A stretch of DNA of 64,000 nt from Archangium sp. GTDB lineage: Bacteria; Myxococcota; Myxococcia; Myxococcales; Myxococcaceae. Where the stretch lies: assembly GCA_030695565.1 (NCBI GenBank), contig JAUYRZ010000110.1, positions 1-64,000 of the forward strand, given 5' to 3'. How positions within the stretch are numbered: the first letter of the stretch is position 1; each line of letters opens with the position of its first letter. The position numbers and the translations under genes were made by a program. Below, one piece after another: positions 16,636 through 24,848 of this stretch. Below the pieces are notes generated by a model. It had not been told where the DNA came from. It did no database searches and worked only from the letters and a program-made list of their open reading frames with translations.

Positions 16636-17382
16636 ATGTCGCTCCCGACCGAATGGATCGCCGCTCTGGAAGCACGCTGGCCAGGAGTGCGGGCCGTCGA
16701 CTCGGTGTCTCATCAAGGAGAAGACGGCGCGGATCTCCTCCTCGCAGCGGCCTGCCTCGCAAAAGATCCCCGCGCCCTCGCGTACCTCGACGCGTTGATC
16801 GTCAACGAAGTCCGCCGCGCCGTCTCGCCGCTCGACACCACCAACGCCCTGGTCGACGAGGTGACTCAGCTCGTCCGTGAACGCCTCCTGATGCCGCCGC
16901 CGAGACTTGCCGAATACTCAGGCCAGGGCTCGCTCGCTTCCTGGATCCGCGCCGTCGCCGTGCGCCTCGCCCTGAACGCCAAGCGCCCCGGTGCACGCGA
17001 AGACGCCGTCGAAGAGCTTCCGGAAACGCCCCTCGCCGACGCCGACCCCGAGCTCGCGTTGCTGCGATCCCGCTACCGCGAGTCCTTCCGCACCGCCTTC
17101 GCCGAAGCCGTCGGCACGCTCACCCCGCGCGAGCGCACGATGATGAGGCTGACCGCCCTCGACGGCCTGACCTGCGCCCAGGTGGGCCAGATGTACGGGA
17201 AAGACGCCTCGACGGTCTCGCGCTGGTTGTCGTCGAGCCGCGCGGTGCTGCTGGAGAAGACCCGGCAGATCCTCTCCCACTCCCTCGCACTCTCACCCTC
17301 GGCCCTCGACAGCCTGATGCGCGTGGCCGACAGTGAGCTCGACCTGAGTATTTCCAGGCTCCTCGAGAGCACCATCGACTGA
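16636..17382 (+). CDS. Sigma-70-family (ECF-like) RNA polymerase sigma factor
   Basis: The 248-residue protein has a degenerate region 2 (LLAAACLAKDPRALAYLDALIV...LLMPPPRLAEYSGQGSLASWIRAVAVRLALN) and a clear region 4. Region 4 comprises GTLTPRERTMMRLTALDGLTCAQVGQMYGKDASTVSRWLSSSR; the helix-turn-helix runs from CAQVG to VSRWL. It belongs with the kinase-associated ECF-like sigma factors of myxobacteria and planctomycetes. The next gene, 54 bases on, encodes a kinase with an anti-sigma-type zinc finger, so the two probably form a regulatory pair. A C-terminal extension of about 35 residues follows region 4. Confidence 0.83.
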   Translation: MSLPTEWIAALEARWPGVRAVDSVSHQGEDGADLLLAAACLAKDPRALAYLDALIVNEVRRAVSPLDTTNALVDEVTQLVRERLLMPPPRLAEYSGQGSLASWIRAVAVRLALNAKRPGAREDAVEELPETPLADADPELALLRSRYRESFRTAFAEAVGTLTPRERTMMRLTALDGLTCAQVGQMYGKDASTVSRWLSSSRAVLLEKTRQILSHSLALSPSALDSLMRVADSELDLSISRLLESTID

Positions 17383-17436
17383 AATGCAACGGCGGTCCGC
17401 ACCCTGTGTCCTCTCTGAAAAGGGAGACACCACACC

Positions 17437-19263
17437 ATGTGCCCAGACGAAAACGAGCTGACCCAGTTTGCCCGCGGTGGAGCCCGAGAGCTGCCCGCAC
17501 TCGAAGCTCATCTCGATGGTTGCGAACGCTGCCGCCGCGCCGTGGCCGCCGCCGCTTCTGAACAGACCTTGCCGGGCCAGGTGCCGAGCCACGAGCTGAC
17601 CCCGGGCCTTCGCGTCGGCCGCTATGAAATCGAACGTGAGCTGGGTCGGGGGGGCATGGGCGTGGTGTACCAGGCGCGCGACGTGACGCTCGATCGCCGG
17701 GTGGCCCTCAAGCTGCTGCATGCCCGGCGTGATGAAGCGGCGCAGGCGCGGCTGCTCCGTGAAGCGCAGGTGATGGCGAAGCTGGCGCACCCCAACGTGG
17801 TGCCGGTCTTCGAGCTCGGCGAGTGGCGCAACGATCTCTACCTGGTGATGGAGCTTGTCACCGGCGTCACCCTCGAGGCCTGGCTCAAACGCGCGAAGCA
17901 CCGGCGCAGCGACATCCTCGAGCACTTCATGCAGGCCGGCCGCGGGCTCGCCGCCGCCCACGCCGCGGGTGTGGTGCACCGCGACTTCAAGCCCGCCAAC
18001 GTGCTGGTCGGTCTCGATGACCGCGTGCGCGTGACCGACTTCGGGCTCTCTCGCCCCGGCCCTGCGTTGGAGCTCCCCGCCACCAACTCAGCCGTGGTCA
18101 CCCGCGATGGCGCGATCGTCGGCACGCTCGCGTACATGGCGCCTGAGCAGCTCGACGGGAAGACCGCCGACGAGCGAAGTGATCAGTTCTCGTTCTGCGT
18201 GGCGCTCATCGAGGCGCTGGCGGGTCAGCGGCCGTTCAAGGGCGAGACCTGGTCGGAGCTCGCGGTGAGCCTCGGCGAGAAGCCGCGGTTCGGCACGGGC
18301 ATTCCGGCGCAGCTGCGCGGGGTGCTTCGCAAAGGGCTCGAGCAGAATCCCGCCCATCGGTACGCCTCGATGACCGCGCTGCTCAACGCGATCGAGCGTG
18401 CGCAGAACGTGGGCTGGCGCACGGTCGCGATGACCGGCGGCGTGGCGCTCCTGGTCACCGGGCTCATCTCTGCGCAGCGCATGCAGCCGGCTCCGCTGGT
18501 GGTCGCGAACAACGCTGCGGCCGCCCCCCAGGATGCAGAGGCAGCAGCAGAGGATTTCGTGCCCGTCGTGATGGCGGGTGTCGACATGCCCGCAGGCACC
18601 ATCGTGACCTTCGACATGTTGGTGCAGCGCTCGATGCCGGCCCGGTACATCACCAGCTCGGTCATCAAGCCCGACGCGGCCTCGTACATCATCGGGCAGC
18701 CGCTCAATGTTCCGGTGCAGCGAGGCGACACGCTGTTGTGGAGCCAGTTCGAGCAGATGCCCGCGAAGGGCAAGACCGTGCTCAGCGTGAGGCAGGACGT
18801 GGCTGAAGGGTCCGTGCTGGTTCGCGAGCTGCTCGAAGAGCACCAGGTGCCCGAGGAGGTGGCGACCAACTCGGTCGTGAAGCCGCACGCGATCGCGCAT
18901 GTGCTGGGGCACCGGGTGAAGGCGCCCATGAGGAAGGGCGATCTACTGCTGTGGAGTCAGGTTGCGACACAGCTCGAAGACGAGCCGGGCTCACTGACCT
19001 TCGAGGAGATCACCAGGGTCGCCGTCGAGCATCATGAGCAGCTCGCGAGGTGCGAGAAGCTCAGCGACCGGGAGCTCGAGCTTCACTTGAGCTGGAAGGT
19101 GACCGCGGGAGGGACTCCTTACAATGTTGAGGCTGCTCAGGAGAAAGACCACCCCGCGACCCTCTGCCTCGTGAAGGCGATCTCGGGTTGGAAGTTTCCG
19201 GAGAGGTCGGTGCCGACTCTCAATATTGATTTTCCGGTGAGGCTCGTGAGGCCCTCACCCTGA
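17437..19263 (+). CDS. Ser/Thr kinase: zf-HC2 - kinase - TM - two SAF domains - TonB-C/AgmX-like domain
   Basis: The 608-residue protein starts MCPDENELTQFA. The ZAS/zf-HC2 finger has Cys2, His25, Cys29 and Cys32 (HLDGCERC). The kinase domain spans about 62-325: GRGGMGVVY, ALKLL, HRDFKPAN, DFGLS and LAYMAPEQ are all intact. A TM helix lies at about 329-348. Outside the membrane are two similar SAF-like modules (AGVDMPAGTIVTFDML, about 369-440; RQDVAEGSVLVRELL, about 445-510), each ending in RGDTLLWSQ or KGDLLLWSQ. The last 60 residues (LHLSWKVTAGG...CLVKAISGWKFP) resemble the AgmX/PglI TonB-like C-terminal domain. It probably controls the adjacent sigma factor. I do not know this architecture from elsewhere. 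Confidence 0.85.
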   Translation: MCPDENELTQFARGGARELPALEAHLDGCERCRRAVAAAASEQTLPGQVPSHELTPGLRVGRYEIERELGRGGMGVVYQARDVTLDRRVALKLLHARRDEAAQARLLREAQVMAKLAHPNVVPVFELGEWRNDLYLVMELVTGVTLEAWLKRAKHRRSDILEHFMQAGRGLAAAHAAGVVHRDFKPANVLVGLDDRVRVTDFGLSRPGPALELPATNSAVVTRDGAIVGTLAYMAPEQLDGKTADERSDQFSFCVALIEALAGQRPFKGETWSELAVSLGEKPRFGTGIPAQLRGVLRKGLEQNPAHRYASMTALLNAIERAQNVGWRTVAMTGGVALLVTGLISAQRMQPAPLVVANNAAAAPQDAEAAAEDFVPVVMAGVDMPAGTIVTFDMLVQRSMPARYITSSVIKPDAASYIIGQPLNVPVQRGDTLLWSQFEQMPAKGKTVLSVRQDVAEGSVLVRELLEEHQVPEEVATNSVVKPHAIAHVLGHRVKAPMRKGDLLLWSQVATQLEDEPGSLTFEEITRVAVEHHEQLARCEKLSDRELELHLSWKVTAGGTPYNVEAAQEKDHPATLCLVKAISGWKFPERSVPTLNIDFPVRLVRPSP

Positions 19264-19285
19264 CCCGCTCCCGAAGGGAGAGGGG
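19252..19285. repeat. Dispersed palindromic repeat, copy 6
   Basis: The CCCTCACCCTGACCC lead and GCTCCC-GAA-GGGAGAGGGG core run over the kinase stop codon, so the last kinase residues (RPSP) come from the repeat. It lies between two convergent genes. Confidence 0.8.
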
Positions 19286-19305
19286 ACTTTGGTCTTCAAA
19301 TTATT

Positions 19306-20925
19306 TCAGTGCAGGCCCGGCGCTTCGCGGCCCGTGCGGGCGACGTACTCGGTGTACCCGCCGCCGTACGGCACGGGGCCCGCCGGGGTGAGCTCGAGCA
19401 CCCGGTTCGACAGCTCCGCCAGGAAGTGGCGATCGTGGGAGACGAAGATCATCGAGCCCTCGAAGCTGCGCAGCGCGTCGATGAGCATCTCCTTGGTGGC
19501 GAGGTCGAGATGGTTGGTGGGCTCGTCGAGCACCAGCAGGTTCGGCGGATCGAACAGCATCAGCGCCATCACCAGGCGCGCCTTCTCACCGCCCGACAAC
19601 ACGCGAACGATCTTGTCGACCTCGTCCTTCACGAAGCCGAAGCAGCCGGCCAGCGAGCGCATCTGGCCTTCGCTGGTGCGCGGGAACGCGTCGATCAACG
19701 TCTGCCAGACGGTCTTCTGCCCATCGAGCAGATCCATCGCGTGCTGCGCGAAGTAGCCCATCTTGGTGCTGCCACCGATGACCACCGCGCCCGTGTCGGG
19801 GCGGGTCTCGCCGGCGATCATCTTGAGCAGGGTCGACTTACCGGCGCCGTTGACGCCCATCACGGCCCAGCGCTCCTTGCGGCGCAGCAGGAAGTCGAAG
19901 TTCTTGTAGATGACCAGCTCGCCGTAGGCCTTGTTCACCCCGGCGACCTTCGCCACGTCTTCACCCGAGCGCGGCGCGACCTTGAACTCGAACGAGACCT
20001 TCTCGTTGCGGCGGGGCGGCTCGACGCGGTCGATCTTCTCCAGCTTCTTCACGCGCGACTGCACCTGGGCGGCGTGCGAGGCGCGGGCCTTGAACCGTTC
20101 GATGAAGGCGATCTCCTTCTTGAGCATGGCCTGCTGGCGCTCGAAGGTGGCCTGCTGCTGCTCGTCGGCGATCCCGCGCTGCTGCACGTAGTACTCGTAG
20201 TTGCCCGAATAGGTGGTCAGCTCGCCGCCGTCGATCTCCAGGATCTGCCCACACACGCGATTCAAGAACTCGCGGTCGTGGCAGGTCATCAGCAGCGCGC
20301 CCTCGTAGCCCTTGAGGAACGTCTCCAGCCAGATCATCGACTCGAGGTCGAGGTGGTTGGTGGGCTCGTCGAGCAACATCGCGTCGGGCTTCATCAACAG
20401 AATGCGGGCGAGCGCCACGCGCATCTTCCAACCACCCGACAGCGCGCCCACGTCGCCGTCGACCATCGCCTCGCGGAAGCCCAGGCCCGCGAGGATCTCG
20501 CGGCAACGGCCTTCGAGTGCGTACCCACCGAGCTCGTCGAAGCGCGCCTGCACCTCGCCGAAACGCTCGATGTTCTTGTCCATGTTGTCGGCCTGATCTG
20601 GATCGGCCAACGCGTGCTCGAGCTGCTTGAGCTCGGTGGCGATCTTCGCGACCGGGCCGGCGCCGTCCATCGTCTCCTCGAGCACGGTACGGCCTTCCAT
20701 GTCGCCGACGTCCTGGCGGAAGTAGCCGATGGTCACGCCGCGATCGACCGAGACCTGGCCTTCGTCGGGCGTCTCTTCCTTCATCACGCAGCGGAAGAGG
20801 GTGGTCTTTCCGGAGCCGTTCGGGCCGACCAGGCCGACCTTCTCCCCCTTGTGGAGCGCCGCAGAGGCGTCGATGAAGAGGATCTGCTGACCGTGCTGCA
20901 GGGAGATGTTGTCGAGGCGAATCAC
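19306..20925 (-). CDS. ABC-F family ATPase (translation/ribosome-associated type)
   Basis: The GTG start at 20925 (539 residues) begins VIRLDNISLQHGQ, as usual for the family; an upstream ATG adds only six residues. There are two ABC cassettes without TM segments: Walker A GPNGSGKTTLF and GVNGAGKSTLL, signatures ALSGGWKMR and VLSGGEKAR, and Walker B MLLDEPTNHLDLE and LVLDEPTNHLDLA. The linker between them is charged and helical (QQAMLKKEIAFIERFKARAS), matching the P-site tRNA interaction motif. ABC-F proteins act on ribosomes, rescuing stalled states or giving antibiotic protection. The subgroup (Uup, YbiT, YheS or EttA) was not resolved. Confidence 0.9.
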   Translation of the reverse strand: MIRLDNISLQHGQQILFIDASAALHKGEKVGLVGPNGSGKTTLFRCVMKEETPDEGQVSVDRGVTIGYFRQDVGDMEGRTVLEETMDGAGPVAKIATELKQLEHALADPDQADNMDKNIERFGEVQARFDELGGYALEGRCREILAGLGFREAMVDGDVGALSGGWKMRVALARILLMKPDAMLLDEPTNHLDLESMIWLETFLKGYEGALLMTCHDREFLNRVCGQILEIDGGELTTYSGNYEYYVQQRGIADEQQQATFERQQAMLKKEIAFIERFKARASHAAQVQSRVKKLEKIDRVEPPRRNEKVSFEFKVAPRSGEDVAKVAGVNKAYGELVIYKNFDFLLRRKERWAVMGVNGAGKSTLLKMIAGETRPDTGAVVIGGSTKMGYFAQHAMDLLDGQKTVWQTLIDAFPRTSEGQMRSLAGCFGFVKDEVDKIVRVLSGGEKARLVMALMLFDPPNLLVLDEPTNHLDLATKEMLIDALRSFEGSMIFVSHDRHFLAELSNRVLELTPAGPVPYGGGYTEYVARTGREAPGLH

Positions 20926-20964
20926 GCGCGCGCAATGACACACCGCGCGCCGTCTGTCTCGCCC

Positions 20965-23853
20965 CTACGGCCGGGCCAGGGCGGCCGCCGCGTCGTGGGT
21001 CAGGGCGCTCGACGGGGGCAGGTCGGCCACGGCCTCCTCGAGCAGGGAGCGCTGGCGGGTGTCCTTGCTGCCCCGGAGGGCGGTGGCGAGCCAGTACGCG
21101 GTGACTGCGCGCTCGGGGCTCCGCTCTCGCCGGAGGGCCAGCGCCTGCTCCAGCACCACCTTCGCGCCCGTCACGTCGCCCGAGAGCAGCTTCGCTTCAC
21201 CCAGGCCCGTGAGGTTGTAGGCGAGGTCCAGGTGCTGTTCGCCTTGCCGGGCTCTCCGAATGCCCAGGGCGCGTTCGTCGAGGGTGACCGACTCGGCCCA
21301 CCGTTTGGTGCCGCGGCGGGCGATGGCGAGGTTGGTCAGGGTGATCGCCACGGTGAGCGAATCGGCGCTGGTGCGTTGCTCCTTCACATCGAGGGCCCGT
21401 TGCAGGGCCTCTTCGGCGGCGGGCAGATCTTCGAGATCGAGCAACAGGGCGCCGAGGTTGGTCAGCGTCACGGCGACCGGCAGGCTGTCCTTTCCGAACG
21501 CGGCTTCTTTGATGCGCAACGAACGCTCCAACGCGCGGCGTGCACCGGTGGGCGAACCCTGCGCCTTGAGCACGTTGCCCAGGTTGTTGAGCGTGTCGGC
21601 GACCTGCGGGTGTGAAGCATCGAGCGCGAGCTCTTCGATGGAGAGCGCCTGCTCGTACTGCGCCCGCGCATCGTCGAGTCTGCCGAGCATCTTGAAAGCC
21701 GTGCCCAGGTTCGAGTGCGATCGCGCGACGAGCGGGTGCCGGTCGCCCAGCTGCTCACGGCGCAAGGTGAGCGCGCGTTGATGGGCCTCGACCGCCACCT
21801 CGTAGTGGCCGCGGTAGTAGGCGAGCACGCCCTGGTTGTTCGCGAACGAAGCCTCGAGCTCGGGTGGTTTGCCGACCCGATCGACCGCCGCGCGCGCGAA
21901 ACGCACCCATCGATCGGCGTCTTGAGCCGACGCACCCATCGCTGCGAAACCAATGCGCTCCACCCAGCCACGCGCCTGCAGCTCGTCGTCTTGCGCGGTC
22001 TCCGCCGCGAGAATCGACTCTTCCACCAGCGTGTCCGCCGCCTTCGCGTCACCGCTGCGCATCTTGCCGATGGCCATCCACAGCCGGGCTTCGGCATAGG
22101 TCGAGGTGTCGCCCGAAGCGCTTGCTTTGGTGGCCAGCTCGGAGGCGAGCGCGAGCGCGTCGGCGTACTTGCCCGCATCGATGCGCGCCTTCACCGCGGA
22201 GAGCTGCGCGCGGTTGGTCTCTCCCTCCGGCGTACGTCGGGGCGCCACGTTGACCTGCCGGCAAGCGGCGAGGGGCGCGAGCGCACCTGCCGTCGTCACC
22301 GCGCGCTCCACCACGTCGGCGTCGGCGTGCGCGAAGAGCTGGGTGGTGGCTTCGAGATCCGAGAGCCGTCGGCTCAGACAGACGATCTCCTGGCCGAGTT
22401 GCTCGTCGTTACGCTCGAGGCTGCCTTCACACGCTGCGCGGCGCATGGTGAGCCACTGGGCGCTGTAGTCGTCGAGCCGCGTCTCCACGTCGCGCCAGGC
22501 GGCGGCGGCCCAGGGCTTCTGCGTGGCCTCGAAGGACTGACGGACCGCGCGTTTCACCGACGGATCCCAGACCGCATTGAGCCGGGTGTCGACGTCGGCG
22601 CAGCGGGTGCGGGCGCGATACGAAGCGAGACCCGTGAGCCCCGCAGCGAGCACGGCCAGCGTGGCGATGGAGCCGAGCGCGAGGCTCTGCTCACGGGTCG
22701 AACGGCGCCGGCCCAGCTGCACCAACAACGCGCGCATCGTCTGGAAACGCTCCAGCGGCTCGGCGCGCATGCCCTTGAGCAGCAGCTGGTGGATGCGCCG
22801 GGGCACCCTGGTGTCTTTGGGCGGTGGACGAACGCGGTTCTGTTCGATCTCCACCGCGAGCGCGCCGGGCGTGGCGCCTTCGAACGGCCTGAAGCCGTAG
22901 AACGCTTCGTACAGCGCGACGCAGAACCCGAACTCATCGGAGCGGAAATCGGTCGGCCGCCCATGCAGCGCCTCGAGCGACATGTACGCGGGCGTGCCCA
23001 GCATCGCGCCGGGGTTGGTGATCGATCGGCGCTTCGGTTCGCCGGGCTCCTTCTTCCGTGCCGCCTGGCCGTGGGCCAGCCCGAAGTCCATCACCCGCAC
23101 GCGGCCTTCCGAGCCCACCACCACGTTGTCGGGCTTGAAGTCGCGGTGCGTGATGCCCTGGGCGTGCGCGGCGGCGAGGCCTTCTCCGGCGGCGATGAAG
23201 GTCTCCAGGGTCAATTGCCAACTGGGGGGCGGCTTCTGCTCGAGCCACTGCTTGAGGGTGCGCCCTTCGGCGAACTCCATCGCGAGGAAGACGCGATCGC
23301 CCGCGAGCCCCACGTCGTGCACCGTCACCACGTTCGGGTGCGAGAGCTTGGCCAGTGACTGCGCTTCTTGAAGCAGGCGGTGCTTCAGCTCTTCGCCCAG
23401 CTCAGAGCCTTCGAAGTCGGGGCGCAGCACCTTCACCGCGACCTTGCGATCGAGCACCGGATCCCACGCGGAGAAGACCTCGCCCATGCCGCCCGAGCCG
23501 AGCCGATCGAGGATCACGTAGCGATCGAGCGCCTCACCGCGCTGGATGCTGCTGTTGGTCAAGCTGACGCGTTCCTGTTCACCCGAGACGTGCGTGTCTT
23601 CGAGGCCGGGAACTTCGGGCGCGTTGCGGAAGGCGGGCGTCACCGGGGTGTCGCGGGTGTGTTTGCGCTGGCGAGCGGCGGGCGAGTCGAAGTTGGTCTG
23701 GGTGAGCGCCGAGTTCTGCAGCGCCATCGGCAGGTAGCGGGCCTGACAGTTCGCGCAGCCGCGAATGTGAGCGGACAGCTCAGCGCGGGCCGACAGATCG
23801 CCAGTCCCCCGCGCAAACGCCTCGAGTGCGGCCTCGGATGGACAGGAACTCAC
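20965..23853 (-). CDS. zf-HC2 Ser/Thr kinase with C-terminal TPR repeats
   Basis: The open frame extends to 24021, but the GTG at 23853 is preferred because the zinc finger starts there (Cys4, His29, Cys33, Cys36 in HIRGCANC), giving 962 residues. The kinase spans about 111-375: GSGGMGEVFSA, VAVKVL, HRDFKPDN and DFGLA are present, but the APE motif reads SLEAL. A TM helix follows (LALGSIATLAVLAAGLTGLA). The outer half carries a helical region and about six TPRs of 42 residues. These belong to the Kinesin-light-chain/TPR_12 type (ALTLRREQLGDRHPLVARSHSNLGTAF). The layout parallels the kinase at 17437 but has no sigma factor beside it. It is likely a membrane sensor kinase of unknown input. Confidence 0.85.
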   Translation of the reverse strand: MSSCPSEAALEAFARGTGDLSARAELSAHIRGCANCQARYLPMALQNSALTQTNFDSPAARQRKHTRDTPVTPAFRNAPEVPGLEDTHVSGEQERVSLTNSSIQRGEALDRYVILDRLGSGGMGEVFSAWDPVLDRKVAVKVLRPDFEGSELGEELKHRLLQEAQSLAKLSHPNVVTVHDVGLAGDRVFLAMEFAEGRTLKQWLEQKPPPSWQLTLETFIAAGEGLAAAHAQGITHRDFKPDNVVVGSEGRVRVMDFGLAHGQAARKKEPGEPKRRSITNPGAMLGTPAYMSLEALHGRPTDFRSDEFGFCVALYEAFYGFRPFEGATPGALAVEIEQNRVRPPPKDTRVPRRIHQLLLKGMRAEPLERFQTMRALLVQLGRRRSTREQSLALGSIATLAVLAAGLTGLASYRARTRCADVDTRLNAVWDPSVKRAVRQSFEATQKPWAAAAWRDVETRLDDYSAQWLTMRRAACEGSLERNDEQLGQEIVCLSRRLSDLEATTQLFAHADADVVERAVTTAGALAPLAACRQVNVAPRRTPEGETNRAQLSAVKARIDAGKYADALALASELATKASASGDTSTYAEARLWMAIGKMRSGDAKAADTLVEESILAAETAQDDELQARGWVERIGFAAMGASAQDADRWVRFARAAVDRVGKPPELEASFANNQGVLAYYRGHYEVAVEAHQRALTLRREQLGDRHPLVARSHSNLGTAFKMLGRLDDARAQYEQALSIEELALDASHPQVADTLNNLGNVLKAQGSPTGARRALERSLRIKEAAFGKDSLPVAVTLTNLGALLLDLEDLPAAEEALQRALDVKEQRTSADSLTVAITLTNLAIARRGTKRWAESVTLDERALGIRRARQGEQHLDLAYNLTGLGEAKLLSGDVTGAKVVLEQALALRRERSPERAVTAYWLATALRGSKDTRQRSLLEEAVADLPPSSALTHDAAAALARP

Positions 23854-24058
23854 CACGCTTCGGCACTCTACCTGCGGGTGGGGTGCCGGCTCGTATTTTG
23901 GTCTCGAGTGACGAGGAAGTGACTGGAGCCTCCGTGCCCCGTCGCTCGAATGGGGCGCGGGGTCATTGGCCTCCACGGAATGCGGGGTGTTTCGCGCGGG
24001 CCTGGCTCCTGCTCTGGCCACGAGAAGCAGCTCTCAACTACAGTCAGGTGGTCTCAAC

Positions 24059-24325
24059 ATGGCGACGGAGTTCGTGACGCGAGAGGAGTTCGACGTCTTG
24101 AAAGCAGAACACGAGAAGGTGTCGGTCCGCGTCGAGGTTCTTTCGGACGCTGTCAATTCGCTCACGCGAAATCTGGCAGACCTCAGGGACGAAATGGACG
24201 CGCGTTTCGACGCAGTGGACGTGCGCTTCGACGTGGTGGACGCGCGCCTCGACCGTTTGGAGAAGCTGGTCGTTGACGGTAACGCCGCCCTGATTTCGGC
24301 CATCCTGAAGCTCGGCAAGCCGTGA
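24059..24325 (+). CDS. Small coiled-coil protein, 88 aa
   Basis: The ATG at 24059 follows CAGGTGGT and opens MATEFVTREEFDVL. Nearly the whole protein is heptad patterned (EHEKVSVRVEVLSDAVNSLT), with seven-residue repeats DARFDAV, DVRFDVV and DARLDRL near residues 47-68. Such proteins usually form parallel coiled-coil trimers or dimers. No function is recognised. The upstream open frame of 31 residues is low quality and was left out. Confidence 0.65.
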   Translation: MATEFVTREEFDVLKAEHEKVSVRVEVLSDAVNSLTRNLADLRDEMDARFDAVDVRFDVVDARLDRLEKLVVDGNAALISAILKLGKP

Positions 24326-24349
24326 CCCATCGGGTGTACCGTCCCCGGC

Positions 24350-24817
24350 GTGACTGACATCCGAACGCTTCGACTCGCTTCACTCCAGCTCACCACCGAA
24401 CGTCTGGACGCCTTCGTCGTCTACCAGCGCACGCTGCTCGCCGAGCTGAAGAGCGCCCCCGCCTCCGACTGGAGCGGCCGCTACGCCTTCGCGCACGCCC
24501 ACGCCCTGGCCGCCTCGAAGCTCGACCTGGTGGAGCTCGGAAAGCTCAAGTCGATGGTGGGCGACTTCTGTGGCCGCCGCTCTGCCGCGCAGCAGGTGAG
24601 GGATCGCCTGAGCACCATCAGCGACTCGCCCAAAGACGCTGCGATGGCCGCCCGCGCCGAGAAGAACCTGCCCAAGCTCGACGACCTCTCGCAGTTCAGC
24701 TCGCGGTTCGGCGCCGAGGCGTTGACCCTGCTTCAGGCCCGGGAAGCCGAGCTGCTCGAGCTCCACAAGGCGCTGGCGAAGCAGGAAGGCACCGGCCATC
24801 TCCACGCAGGGAGTTGA
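24350..24817 (+). CDS. Hypothetical all-helical protein, 155 aa
   Basis: The GTG start at 24350 (GTG ACT GAC) lies 24 bases after the preceding stop and yields a soluble, mostly alpha-helical protein. It is rich in Ala and Leu (LRLASLQLTTERLDAFVVYQRTLL; FGAEALTLLQAREAELLELH), with a single Cys. It precedes miaB by 31 bases and may be co-transcribed with it. I do not recognise the family. Confidence 0.6.
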   Translation: MTDIRTLRLASLQLTTERLDAFVVYQRTLLAELKSAPASDWSGRYAFAHAHALAASKLDLVELGKLKSMVGDFCGRRSAAQQVRDRLSTISDSPKDAAMAARAEKNLPKLDDLSQFSSRFGAEALTLLQAREAELLELHKALAKQEGTGHLHAGS

Positions 24818-24848
24818 CTTCGCCCCCGGGGTGACAACAGAAGGCCGC

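Noticed and set aside
19309-21615. 768-codon open frame antisense to the ABC-F and TPR-kinase genes
   Set aside because: It spans two well-supported genes and its translation is low complexity (Arg, Val, His, Gln), a GC-bias shadow.
23854-24021. Longer start for the TPR kinase
   Set aside because: The extra 56 residues are Pro/Arg/His rich and precede the zinc finger; the finger-based start at 23853 fits the sister kinase.
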